A stretch of 64,000 bases of DNA from Tridacna crocea (Eukaryota; Mollusca; Bivalvia; Cardiida; Cardiidae), in assembly GCA_943736015.1 (NCBI GenBank), contig OX031060.1, positions 5,469,501 through 5,533,500 of the forward strand. The letters run 5' to 3'. Each line of letters starts with the position of its first letter. The stretch's first letter is position 1. Below, piece by piece: positions 46,601 to 56,736 of this stretch. The translations under genes were made by a program, and so were the position numbers. Under the pieces are notes generated by a model, which was not told the origin of the DNA, ran no database searches, and saw only the letters and a list, made by a program, of their open reading frames with translations.

Positions 46601-49600
46601 CATCAGATCTTTGTATCATCAACAGCTTGAATCATAGTGATTTTGAAAGAAAATCAAACCATCAGTATCGGAGAAGTAGCCATTTCAAGTTGAAAATTTC
46701 CACTTCTTGTTTAGGCAATGAAGTCCACAGTTTTGATCCGATTCTGTTGAAACTTATTTGATTTATCGAGGGATTGAACTGTATTAAAAGTGGAGAAAAT
46801 ATAGTAATTCATTCAGGAAAAGCAGCCACTCGATGAATTAGTATTATTTACCTAACAAATGCCATGTATCATTGGTAAGATTTGTTTGCAATTTGCAAGG
46901 AGTGTTTAATACAAGGCAAACTAAAACCCTATCAAATTGGGCTGGATTCCAAACAATTAGTTTTGAGAAATTTCACTGCCTTTTTTTTCAGTGTCAGCTC
47001 AATTCACCCTGCCTACTCATGCTCTCTTAGTGGGTTCAAGCCCATTTGCAAGAAGACCCCCGCCCCTATTTTTTGTGTCTTTTCTTCTTGTATCATGAAT
47101 TCATAATGAATGCTAGCAAAAAATACTGCCAGTACAGCCATAACAGGACCCCAAGGGCCTTTAACCCTTTACCAAACAGTTCCTGGTTTTTACGATCCTG
47201 AGAAAGAAGCCTTTTGAAAACGTTATGTGAAAAGGAGAAAATCCTGGTAACCAGCATTTTCTCCTTTTCTCACAATGTTTTCTTCCCTGCTGGAAACAAA
47301 TTTCAATTTTTGAGTTACGTGTAATTTGTCATCTGCAGGTGCTTAGACTTTGGACTAGTCTACAATTTTGTCGTTTGGGAAAGGGTTAATTGGATTAACG
47401 CATTAAAGTTTGGATGTATGATTTTAATATGAGAGAAGAAGATTGATTGTGTGGTGTTTAAGGTAAGACCTGTGTAATGAAAAACAGCTATTTCAACTAA
47501 AATATCATCCTGCAAAATTAGCTATAATTAAAAATGAGTATTATTGAAGTACTTTCACCTTTTCATATTTTCCATTTTTTCCTTCTTTGAATTATCATTT
47601 ATAAATCTAAAACCGCTATATTCTCAGTTGAAAAAGAGATAATAATTACCTCCCTTTTTAAAAAACAAACAAAAGTATCAAAAAAAAGTTTCAAGATAGA
47701 CATAAACGGAATTTCTGATCCGTTAGAAATGTGCAAAAATATTATTTCGGCATAAATCCTTATTTATCCTTATTTAACAACCAATTAGAATTTTTGCCCA
47801 ATGTTCACCGGAAGTGCATTACACAGGTCTTACCTTAATGCCGTTTTCAACATTGTTTCAATTACAGCAGTAGTTTTGGAAGTGCCTTGAATGTTTTCTG
47901 CAGAAGTTTTTAATTTAGAGGAGAGTTGAATTAGTCGTTTTGGTACAGTTAAAGCATTAGATATCTACTGCCATAAAAAAATTGCTGGGCAGTGTCAAAT
48001 AAACATATATCTGCACAGAGTCGTTGTTATGCGGATTATGGTTGAATTTGTTTGAGAAAAAGAAGCCCCTCTCGCCCTTTTGTAGGCTTTGCCTATTTTC
48101 ATATTATAAAAAATTACGCCTATTTCCTGTTTCGGTTTTTTCAATTTCGGTTGATTTACCAAACCCTGACGAAACAAACTGTGTATCAGAATAATTTCAC
48201 AAGAAGAATCGCTTTAAACAGCAGATTCTGTGGCAGTCTTTTTTTTTAAACTGGCCACTATTGGAGGGGTCTCATGACTTCTCATGACCTATATTAACCT
48301 ACCTATCCCGCCAGGTGAAGACAGCATATTTTTAGCCGTGGCCATTTCCATATTGGACAGTGACCATAGGTGTTCAGAGAGTGACAGTGGATTGAACACC
48401 GACACATACATGTGTGGCTTATAACAACCTAGAGATAATCAATCAAACAGAGTACATTACCATTGCCAATGATAACCTACCTATCCAGCCAGATGAAGAC
48501 AGCATATTTTCAGCCGTGGCCATTTCCATATTGGACAGCGACCATAGGTGTTCAGAGGGTGACAGTGGATTGAACACCGACAGAAGTGTGGCTTATGAGA
48601 ACCTAGGTAGAGGATTATGAGATTATTTAACATGCTTGGGTACTTTACTGAATTCTATTGGATGAGTACACTGCAGAACCAGTCGATATTTTGAACGAGG
48701 GGACAGCCGAGACAACTTCGGTAGACCACTCTTCCGGTCCAATATCGATATTTGGGACTCCAGCCTCGTTTTGAAAAATCCGTATTGGACTCTTGCCTCG
48801 TTCTGAAAAATCCGTATTGGACTCTACAGCGTCTAATATAGGCTAAGATATTCAGTACTCACGTGGTAGTGTTGGTGTGAAATAAATAAGATCATGCGAA
48901 GACAGAACAGAACTAATGGAAAATTAATGGATAACCAAATAATGGAAATGCTTTTTCACCATAAGATTGGTGCTTCGGTAAAAATGTGTTCAATGCATCA
49001 CAGTAATGTATTAAACCAAGCAGGTCATCACATGTCATGGGTCCATGGAAATCCGTGTTGTCTAGCACCTGACTTATTGCAAGACAGAAAAATCCTTGGA
49101 TGTATAAAACATTGACAAATAGCTGAGAGTCTGAGCTTAGGTTAGCCTGCATGGATTGCGCAGGCTGAACTGGCTCTATTCTTTTTGCAGATGTGGCTAG
49201 CCTCTTTTCATGTTCTTGTTGCCTAGGTTAATTGCGCGTGCGTCGCCACCAGATGGAAATATGATGTTATTTACATTAGATTTCTCGCGCTGGACGTAAT
49301 ATTGTAATGCGTTGCTATGCGGGAGGGGTACGCCACGGGGAATAAGCCAATTAAGGGATAAGCACTCTACTGGATTTTGAATAAGCTCCTACCAGAAAGG
49401 GTTAAGAGCATGAAATAAATAGAATATATTTTTTTTTTTTGTGAAAGATCAAAATTTACTTCATCTCGTGAACACCATTGGTAATATTCTCACTCGTGTC
49501 TGCGCCACTCGTGAAAATGTTACCGATGGTGTTCACTCGATGAAATAAATTTCAATCTTTCACCGAAAAAAAAAACAACAAGTATCCTTTATATGTTCTG

Positions 49601-51390
49601 ATTGTAAATAGCCGAACTGTTGATTCCCAAATCAAATATTGTAATAACAGCCTGCAACACGCGAAAAGGGGCATTTGGCCACTGCGTTAACCCTTTCCCA
49701 AACAAGCCCTGGTTTTTACGTGTCTGCGGTATAAGTCTTTGAAAACACTATGGGAAAAGGAGAAATTGCTCATAACGAGCAATGTCTCCTTTTTCCACAG
49801 TGTTTTCTATCCTTTTTGAGAACTTTCTGCAATTTTCTCCAAATCTAAAATTGTTGTCTGCAAACTCTTTCGGTTTGGAAGTGTCCAAAATTTGTTGTTT
49901 GGGAAAGGGTTAAGTCCCGTTTCGGATCAGCTTGCGCTGTCCGCACAGTCTAATTCGAAACGACACTATCCGTTTTTATGTTTTTTTCTATTTTGCAATA
50001 GACTACCGTAAAATCTAATAACGCTGCAAAGTGCCGTCTCAGATTAGCCTACGCGGACTGCACAGGCTGATCCAAAACGGCACTTTACTCTAATATCCGA
50101 TTTCTTCTTTTCGCATCTTGCAACTCATATATATGTAGATTATTTCAATCCTTAAGGTAAGACCTGTGTAATGGAAAACAGCAATTTCCACTAAAATATC
50201 ATCCTGCAAAATTAGCTAGAATTAAAAATGAGTATTATTGAACTACCTTTTCATTTTTTCCAATTTTTCCTTCTTTGAATCATCATTTATAAATCTAAAA
50301 CCACTATACTTCTCAATTCAAAAAGAGATAATAATTACCTCCCTTTTCTGAAAACGAACAAAAGTATCAAAAAATAATTTCAAGATAGACATAAACGGAA
50401 TTTCTGATCCGTTAGAAATGTGCGAAAATATTATTTCTGCATTAGTCCTTATTTATCCTTATTTATCAACCAATTAGAATTTTCACAGGAAGTGCATTAC
50501 ACGTACAGGTCTTACCTTAAAAGAAAACGATAAACATAATGAAGCAGTAAGTAGAGAAACTTATATGATATTTCTTTTTTATCAATGAAAAATTTGTTTC
50601 TGGTAGCAAGTCGCATTTTTTTTAAAAACGGTATTAACCAAATATTAGGCCTACAAACTTGATTAATCTAGATTTAACATATTTCTATCAAATTTCCATT
50701 TCTTTTTTTTTTTTTAAAGAAATAGAATATCAGACGATACAAATGCAGGTACCTGCATTGATGCAAATAAGTAGATATAGAGGATATTTGGTTTTTTTTT
50801 TTCGGTGAAAGATCGAAATTTATTTCATCGAGTGGACACCATCGATAATATTTTCATGAGTGGCGCAGCCACGAGTGAAAATATTACCGATGGTGTTCAC
50901 GAGATGAAATAAATTTCGATCTTTCACCGAAAAAGAAACAAATATTCTATTTTTTTCATGCTTTTAAACCTTTCTGGGAGGAGCTTTATCAAAATTCAGT
51001 ACAGTTCTTTTCCCTTATTCCCCGTGGCGTACCCCTCCCGCATAGCAACGTTACGTCAAGCGCGAGAAATGTAAGGTATATGACGTCATATTCCCCGTCT
51101 GGTTGTTAGGCACGCGCAATTTACCTAGGCAACAAGAACGTGAAAATCGGTATTTTCACTGGTGGTACCATTGTAAGATCGAAAAATATTTTCTCTGCTA
51201 TTTCTCGATATCCTACCGGAAAGCATGAAATAATGCCTTATCTTCATGACCAGAACTAGAAAGACACGAATAAAGTCTAGATCTGGTTCAAAGGTTTTAA
51301 TCTATAGTGTGAACACTAACCTTCTGACAGCGGTGCATAGTCGGCAAGAAAACAAAAGATGAATATCGCACAAAGAGTTATTTTCATCAT
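40672..51390 (-). CDS. Family K secreted Cys-rich peptide, unit C (short form)
   Basis: Three exons, minus strand: 51390-51321 (leader MMKITLCAIFIFCFLADY... ending Ser-Glu, phase-1 donor g|gttagt), 40941-40799 (acceptor ctag, donor aag|gtcagt, phase 0) and 40722-40672 (acceptor ttttccag, stop TAG). All junction phases agree. The predicted precursor is 87 residues with cysteines at 26, 55, 68, 72, 86 and 87 after the leader. Exon 2 starts Gly-Asp-Cys-Gln and ends CPQK, with a hydrophilic Asn/Gln/Glu/Lys-rich middle. Exon 3 begins CTEWMRLYIPG and ends CysCys. Unit D continues in frame past this CysCys, so the stop here either truncates the peptide or marks a pseudogene; Cys at exon 3 position 8 is Tyr. 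The intron of 10.4 kb holds a Gypsy element and MITEs. The function is not known. Confidence 0.6.
41614..41782 (-). repeat. 3' LTR of Gypsy element C
   Basis: 169 bp, TG...CA on the minus strand, matching 44759-44933. A polypurine tract (gaaaaggggagaagttgtag on the minus strand) abuts it. Confidence 0.8.
41783..44758 (-). pseudogene. Ty3/Gypsy retrotransposon relic, unit C (internal deletion)
   Basis: Minus-strand order. A gag N-terminal remnant (about 44735-44390) has a GFELFATGKGVTDAAQKRA-type segment but several stops. An abrupt junction near 44383 leads into the middle of reverse transcriptase. The RT C-terminal and connection region is 44277-43966 (VTFMRHVSSRRGIGP, SFLGLVNFSSRYI). RNase H is 43824-43612, the pre-integrase linker 43557-43246, the integrase core about 43090-42850 in broken frames, and the integrase C-terminal part 42731-42513 (LLAYRTTPHNTTGASP). 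Sequence just inside the 5' LTR reads actggcgacgaggatgaaa, a usual Gypsy leader. Gag C-terminus, protease and the RT palm start are missing, so it is dead. Confidence 0.9.
44759..44933 (-). repeat. 5' LTR of Gypsy element C
   Basis: 175 bp matching 41614-41782, with a 9-bp T-run expansion near 44815. No matching target-site duplication was found outside the two LTRs (ccatg and ctaga). Confidence 0.8.
44934..46210. other. Segment found only in unit C
   Basis: No gene recognised. A run of inverted 'ctacgtag' words and 'gggtcatttccctacg' lies at 45343-45445. A LINE-like tail (caataaagaattttaatttg) is near 45655. At 46211 the sequence rejoins the unit B alignment with a small gag-derived piece (ggatagatagttgggaaata). 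Confidence 0.5.
47161..47389. mobile_element. TTAA hairpin MITE
   Basis: Ends ttaaccctttaccaaacag and gtcgtttgggaaagggttaa; core 'gaaaatcctggtaaccagc' with one change that breaks the perfect palindrome. Confidence 0.9.
47458..47838. mobile_element. TTAA MITE, 'GGTAAGACC' family
   Basis: 381 bp with terminal inverted repeats TTAAGGTAAGACCTGTGTAA and reverse complement, and TTAA at both ends. It is unrelated to the hairpin family internally (no central palindrome). A second copy is at 50152-50520. Confidence 0.9.
48288..48620 (+). pseudogene. Paralogue of the 58-residue repeat frame, broken
   Basis: Matches 28861-29193. The spacing between the two units is 178 bp instead of 174, so the first and second units are in different frames, and the first ends in a stop after GLNTDTYMCGL. 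The second unit is open (NLPIQPDEDSIFSAVAISIL to ENLGRGL) and keeps Tyr-based motifs YNNL and YENL. Confidence 0.5.
49200..49570. mobile_element. Foldback element, unit C copy with internal deletion
   Basis: Same as 30020-30470 but lacking about 100 bp at its left end. The hairpin is at 49437-49568. Confidence 0.7.
49651..50132. mobile_element. GCAACACGCG foldback MITE split by a TTAA MITE
   Basis: The unit B copy (30541-30795) is uninterrupted. Here the sequence breaks at 'cactgcgttaa' and resumes after 49913 with 'gtcccgtttcggatc'. Confidence 0.85.
49687..49913. mobile_element. TTAA hairpin MITE nested in a foldback MITE
   Basis: Ends ttaaccctttcccaaacaag and gtttgggaaagggttaa; core 'gaaattgctcataacgagc'. 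The empty site in unit B is at 30578-30581 (cactgcgttaagtctcg). Confidence 0.95.
50152..50520. mobile_element. TTAA MITE, 'GGTAAGACC' family
   Basis: Ends TTAAGGTAAGACCTGTGTAA and 'aggtcttaccttaa'; about 370 bp and closely similar to 47458-47838. It occupies the same TTAA that holds the hairpin MITE 30820-31046 in unit B. Confidence 0.9.
50775..51235. mobile_element. Foldback element, reverse-oriented insertion specific to unit C
   Basis: Reverse complement of 30020-30470, complete from the hairpin (50802-50932) to 'cggaaagcatgaaata'. Unit B lacks it (near 31290, 'aagtagattgccttatcttc'). Confidence 0.8.
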
Positions 51391-51449
51391 TCCTCTCCGC
51401 GAAGTTTCACTCAAATACCAATTACTGGCGTCGTTCTGCCTATATTATC

Positions 51450-51921
51450 CTGTAACTCTTTACCAAACGATGAAATTTCGGACTACACCAAATTCAAAGA
51501 ACTTGCAGACGACAAAATAAATGTAGTTCAAATGGATATCTTTGTCTTTGATATGGAAAAGGTGGCTTGTGGAAAAAGGAGAATATGCTGGTCAACAGCA
51601 TTTGATCTTCTTTTCCATAATGTTTTCAATGGCCTTCCTCTCCATGGTTCTTAAACGTGATTGTATGTATTGTAAGAGAAGGATTTACTCTTAGCTTTTT
51701 CCCAAACGACAAAATTTTGAAATAGTCCAAATTTGAAACCATTTGCAGACGACAAAATATATGTGTATCAAAAATTGAAATTTGATTTGGAAAGGGTACA
51801 AAACATTGTGGGAAAAGGAGAAAATGCTGGTTAACCAGCATTTTCTCCTTTTCCCACAATGTTTTCAAATGCTTTCTTTCTCAGGGATGTCGAAAGTCGG
51901 GATTGTGTGATAAAGGGTTTA
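51450..51921. mobile_element. Two adjacent TTAA hairpin MITEs, unit C copies
   Basis: A decayed one (about 51450-51680) and a better one (51691-51921), whose core 'gaaaatgctggttaaccagc' is complete, unlike the unit B copy at 31751-31950. Its terminal TTAA has mutated to ttag on the left and ttta on the right. Confidence 0.8.
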
Positions 51922-52980
51922 TGTGCCCCCCTCCCAAAAAAAACTTTCATACCTTATCGGTATAGTAAGTAGACACTGATAAATGCAATACCAGAGCTGT
52001 TTTTGCCAAGGATATTTCTGCAAAGCGACCAGTGCAGATCAAAGATCAGCGTAAATGTTTCTTGAAGTGCGATCTTTATCTACAATGACCACAATTGGTG
52101 CATAAGTTTTACACTTTAAGGATTGAAATACTGTTTTTGCCTGCCCTAGGTCCACGTGATATTTCTTCACGTTCAAGTTTTGTATCTTCTGCGTCGTCAG
52201 TATACGAGGGGTGATCAAGAATAAATCGAACTCGGCCTGTATATCTGTTATGAGCTTACTGAAATGATATTTTGAAAGAGTACAAGTATTACATATATTT
52301 CAAACTATGGTCTTGCAAGTCATCTGATACATTTAAGAGTATCTATAGCAACGCCCGGACAGTACAATTAGGGGAGCCGGGGAGCATAAATTCTTTTAAT
52401 AAGAAAAAAAAAAAAAATGAAAAATCTGCCTGATACTAATTAGGCTGCAGATGTTAATATTTTGCGCCTTGTTGCACATAACATCTCTAACGCTGATGAC
52501 GTCAAATGAAAAAAAAAAGTCATTTGGGCGACCATAAACATGTTAAAACGATAACCGAAAATTTGTCTGGTGTAAACGGCAATGGCATCATCAGATTCCT
52601 TTCAGTTCCAACTAAATCATAAAAATCTTTTACTAGCTTAGATATTCACCGACGAAAAAATAACCTAATAGATCTATAGGTGCACTGATAAATTTGTGGA
52701 CCATTAAAGTTCTGTCAACGTTACTTTTCAAAGTGATACGAAGTGCGTCAATGGGCCTTGACTCTTTCACATTCTTGGAATTCACCTGACACGAGCATTT
52801 GCGATATTAAGGCCTGACATAAACATTAAAACTTTCATTGTTTGTAGCAGTGATTTCCTGAAATAATTTATGACGGTGCAACAAGAACTTCGTCATTACA
52901 TGGTGAGGTGTTCATTGATGCTTCCCGTTTTCTCTTAGTAAGAAACTTCAGAACCCTACCCTAATACTGGTGAAAGCGAT
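51922..52980. other. Intergenic region, unit C, paralogue of 31951-33248
   Basis: No gene seen. The empty TTAA site for the 32574-32801 MITE lies near 52543. Confidence 0.5.
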
Positions 52981-53500
52981 GGCAAGTATAGATGTATAGA
53001 TGTGGACTGATACCGTGACTAAAATACTGTTGGATACAGTTGGAAGCAGCGTTAAAAGTATAACCAACCAACATTAATGCTCTGCACATATCTGATAGGG
53101 ATATGATTGTTTGGTATGTTACTTAAGTGTTGTTGCTTGTAATAGACTGAATTTTGAGCGGGGCATGTATAGATGTATAGATGTGGACTGACTCCGTGAC
53201 TCAAGTACGGTTGGAAGCAGCGTAAAAAATATAACCAACCAACAGTGATGCTTTGCACATACCTGATAGGAGTATGATTATTTGATATGTTACTTAAGTG
53301 TCGTTGTTTGAAATATACTGATTTTTGAGCGGGGCATGTATAGATGTATAGATGTGGACTGACACCGTGACTAAAATACGGTTGGAAGCAGCGTAAAAAA
53401 TATAAACAACCAACAGTGATGCTCTTCACATACCTGATAGGGATATGATTGTTTGGTCAGTTACTTAAGTGTTGTTGCTTGTAAATAGACTGATTTTTTA
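52981..53500. repeat. Three tandem copies of a ~173-bp unit
   Basis: Units begin near 52981, 53161 and 53333 with 'gtatagatgtatagatgtgg'. The minus-strand frame of 125 codons over them repeats LRCFQPYxSHGVSPHLYIYT and is judged to be a by-product of the repetition. Unit B has two copies. Confidence 0.85.
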
Positions 53501-53868
53501 GGAAACGTATAATTACAGATTGAGCTGCACTAGTCAGAAATTATATCTGCCAACAAATGCTACATCGACGCTACAGACTTAGTCCAGTTTATTCTTAACC
53601 AACCCTTGTGTACAGCCTTATTTTGACAGAAAAACAAACAAGTTAATGTTACAAATTGTGTTCAATAATTCATCAACATTATTGCCTGATTGATGGAAAG
53701 AAAGATTAATATATTCACGTACCTTTGATAACTGATGTGTTGCAGATGGACTTTTTTACATTTATGATTACTTGTACGCATAAACGTTGCTGAATGTTCT
53801 AGGTGGCTCAGTGATGAACGCTGTGGATTTGACATCCAGAGATCTCAGTACCATCAGATCTGCCAACA

Positions 53869-54098
53869 TTAACCCTTTCCCAAACAATCCCTTGTTTTTA
53901 CGGGTCAGGACTAGAAGCCTTTAGAAAGCATTATGGGAAAAGGAGAAAATACTGGTTTACCAGCATTTTCTTCTTTTCCCACAATGCTTTCTACCCTATC
54001 ATAGACAGAAATCATCTTTTCAGCAAGAGTTGAATTGTCGTCTGCAAATGCTTTCAATTTGGTCTAGTCCAAAAATTTGTCGTTTGGGAAAGGGTTAA
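53869..54098. mobile_element. TTAA hairpin MITE
   Basis: Ends ttaaccctttcccaaacaat and gtttgggaaagggttaa; core 'gaaaatactggtttaccagc'. The unit B empty site is 33982-33985 (ccaacattaatcacatgg). Confidence 0.95.
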
Positions 54099-54309
54099 TC
54101 ACATGGCCAGTGTCTTGTGGCTGTTCTCTCTAACCATTCTTATCACCATTATTTGTCTAATTCTAGATTTAAAAAAGGTATATGCTATCTCTGATTGGCG
54201 AAACCATTTGATTGAGCTAATCAGGAAAGGGGTCAGCCAGAAAATTAAAAAAGGAGTCTTTCAATTCTTAAGAAAACGAAAGTTTGCAACCTATACATAG
54301 CTGAAATAC

Positions 54310-54740
54310 AAACCTCACCTGGTGGGATTCGAACCCATGCGGAATAATCCTCGCCTGTTAATGTGGGTCACAAAGACCAATACCTGAACCATTGGAATAA
54401 AGAGAATTCTTTTCAGAATAAGTATTAGGTTTTGATTTATATAAGGGAAGAAGCTAAGCAGTAACGAAGGAGTGAGATCCTGGGCACATCCTCTCTTGAG
54501 TGGCATCATTTTAATGACGGAAAGTCGTATAAGGCAGTTAGAGTATTATTTAGACAACAAATGGCTCACTGGCTAGTTCAGGACGAGCCCCAATCTTACA
54601 AACATGAAAGTTCGATACAAATGCATACCTGAAATGTAAACTGCACTTCAAGGGATTCGAACCCATGCGGAGAAGGAACTCGGTTATTGAGATACAAAAA
54701 ACCGACATCTTAACCACTGAGCTAAAAAGAATTCTCCCTA
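54310..54740 (-). mobile_element. Two tRNA-derived SINE heads, minus strand
   Basis: 54310-54420 is the paralogue of 34165-34275. 54640-54740 has a good A box (tagctcagtggttaagatg) and B box (gggttcgaatcccttgaag) at tRNA-like spacing. Neither ends like a real tRNA gene, and both continue into SINE body sequence. Confidence 0.65.
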
Positions 54741-55801
54741 AAACTGTTGCTAGGAATTGATTTTATACGGGAGGAACCTATGCAGGAAAGAGGACGTGAT
54801 ATCACGTAACACCATTGTTCATAATTGGTGATTACGGGCCCTGGTCTATTGCTGGCTAATCAGAAGATACGCCGTCCCCCTGGCGCGATAGAAACATTGT
54901 TGAAAGCGGCTTTGAACTTTGAGAAAACCATTTTGCTCAAGTAGCCTTGTGGTGAATTGTACAAAGGCAAATTGTCGAGGAGTGCTTTAATAATGCTAAA
55001 GGGAATCATCACCCATTTAAAATTGCATTTCACAAGATTTAGGAAGTAATGCAATTCCTGACTGGGTACAACAGATAGCTTCTACCAATCAAAATGTTCA
55101 AACCTACTTTCAAACTTTGAATGTTCTTGAGGATTAGACTAAGCCTTCGAATGCTCTAAGCAATTTTCGGTAAATGAAGGCACAGATGTGACGCCAACAT
55201 ACCTATTTCATTACGATCTCACACAATCGAAGCGTTTTATTAACCCTGTGACCCAAAAGGCCTTTGCCTGATTCTGGTGTAAAATCCAGAATACTAACCA
55301 GAAAATTAGCATTGTGCTTCACCACTGTCCGATATTGGTGCATGTGGCTTCGATTGTTTTCATACAAAAAATCAATACAACTCGATATATTTGGCTTCAA
55401 TTTGCAGTCAGATGATCAGAAAATATTGTTTAAGCATGTAGGAGCCGATGACATCGTTTTCGCTTCTGGTACATTATTCTTCCATTGTAATCTTTTATTT
55501 TGAAAAATGAAATAGGTTGAGGAACAGAAATGTTTAATTCAAGATATTTACAGTCAAAATAGAGACCAGAGAAGCAGCCAGAGGGCGCCGAATTTTATTA
55601 TGACGAAAAAATACTGATTACCTCAAAGCAATATGTGCCGTGAACCAACATATCTTGACTATACATAAACAATACAATACAATCAATCAACAAATATAAT
55701 CCCCCAGAATACCGTACAGACTACGTATCTCTGTACGGAAAACAATTCGAAATTATCGTGGGTTTTTTTTTCGACGCTAAAACTTTTTTTTCCTCATCTC
55801 C
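54741..55801. other. Segment absent from unit B
   Basis: Unit B jumps from the truncated SINE (34568) directly to the equivalent of 55802. No gene recognised. It may be an insertion in C or a deletion in B; the truncated SINE favours a deletion in B. Confidence 0.5.
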
Positions 55802-55986
55802 ACGTGTGTCGTAAAAGCTGCTTTACTTTATGCCAAAGTACTTGTTCAAGACAGAGCATCGTTAAAATTCTAGTTACTACATTTTTTTCCTTCTTTTTTT
55901 ACAATCTTTCAAGTTCTATTTTCAGAGACAACGTTCTTCATTCGAGCCGCATATAATTTTTCGAATGTATGATGCTTTAAATAGAG

Positions 55987-56100
55987 TTTATTTCATCAGC
56001 TTGTGGTCTATATTGGGAAATATTTGCCGATAAGGGGAAAGGTCCGCGAAAATAACAAGTCCCTTTCGAAGCAAATATTTACCACAAGCTGATGAAATAA
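55987..56100. repeat. Short foldback, paralogue of 34747-34860
   Basis: Same arms, 'catcagcttgtggt' and 'accacaagctgatg'. Confidence 0.65.
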
Positions 56101-56349
56101 ATTATATATTGTATTTCCTTGGATTATTTTGTCAAAGAATGCCATTTTTAAAACGAGTGATCTAAAGTCAATTAACCAGATTTTCGACAGGAGGAAAATA
56201 TTCACTGTGACGGGGAAATAATTCCCCCCAGCAATATGACGTCATGTTTTACCCATACTCGTAACATTTCTGAAAATAGACACATGAAATATAATCTATA
56301 ACTTTAACGACCGGTCAAAAATGGAGTCATTTTGTAAAAGGCAGTATTC

Positions 56350-56430
56350 TGTGTGTGTGTGTGGGGGGGGGGGGGGGGAAAGAGGGGGGATGTGGTTTTT
56401 GGTGTGTTTGTTTGTTTGTTTGTTTTTAGG
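56350..56430. repeat. (TG)n-(G)n-(TGTT)n microsatellite
   Basis: Longer TG and G runs than the paralogue at 35108-35180. Confidence 0.9.
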
Positions 56431-56656
56431 GTTGTATTAAATATATTATGCAAATGTGCAGTTGCGGCCCGCAAAACTTCAGGAAAAAATGTAATGATGG
56501 AATATGATTGAATGGCTTTGTAAAAACAAACTTTAACGTATTTCAACGAAGAAAATAAAACACCTTCTGCTACGTATTTTTATTGTCTTATTCGTTAAAA
56601 CGTAGAATGCATATCTAAATTGCAAAAAACGGATGTGGTACAGCGTCATTATATTG

Positions 56657-56667
56657 TTTCTTTATAG
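56657..56667 (+). promoter_or_regulatory. TATA-like block of family P gene C
   Basis: 'tttctttatagc' lies about 75 bp upstream of the ATG at 56737, matching the other copies. Confidence 0.45.
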
Positions 56668-56736
56668 CACGTTGAAATGCGTCTGCGTAACAAAGAGTTT
56701 CAATAACTCGCCAGACTCAACAGACTGTGTTCTACA

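Larger units (their letters stand above)
46867..47995. other. 1.1-kb insertion specific to unit C, holding two MITEs
   Basis: Unit B reads straight across this point near 28580 (atgccatgtataaacata). The insertion begins 'cattggtaagatttgtttgc' and holds the elements at 47161 and 47458. Its own identity is unknown, and the open frame 46882-47106 shows no domain. Confidence 0.55.

Noticed and set aside
53052-53429. 125-codon minus-strand frame
   Set aside because: Created by a tandem repeat whose unit is near a multiple of three; its sequence simply repeats and unit B does not keep it.
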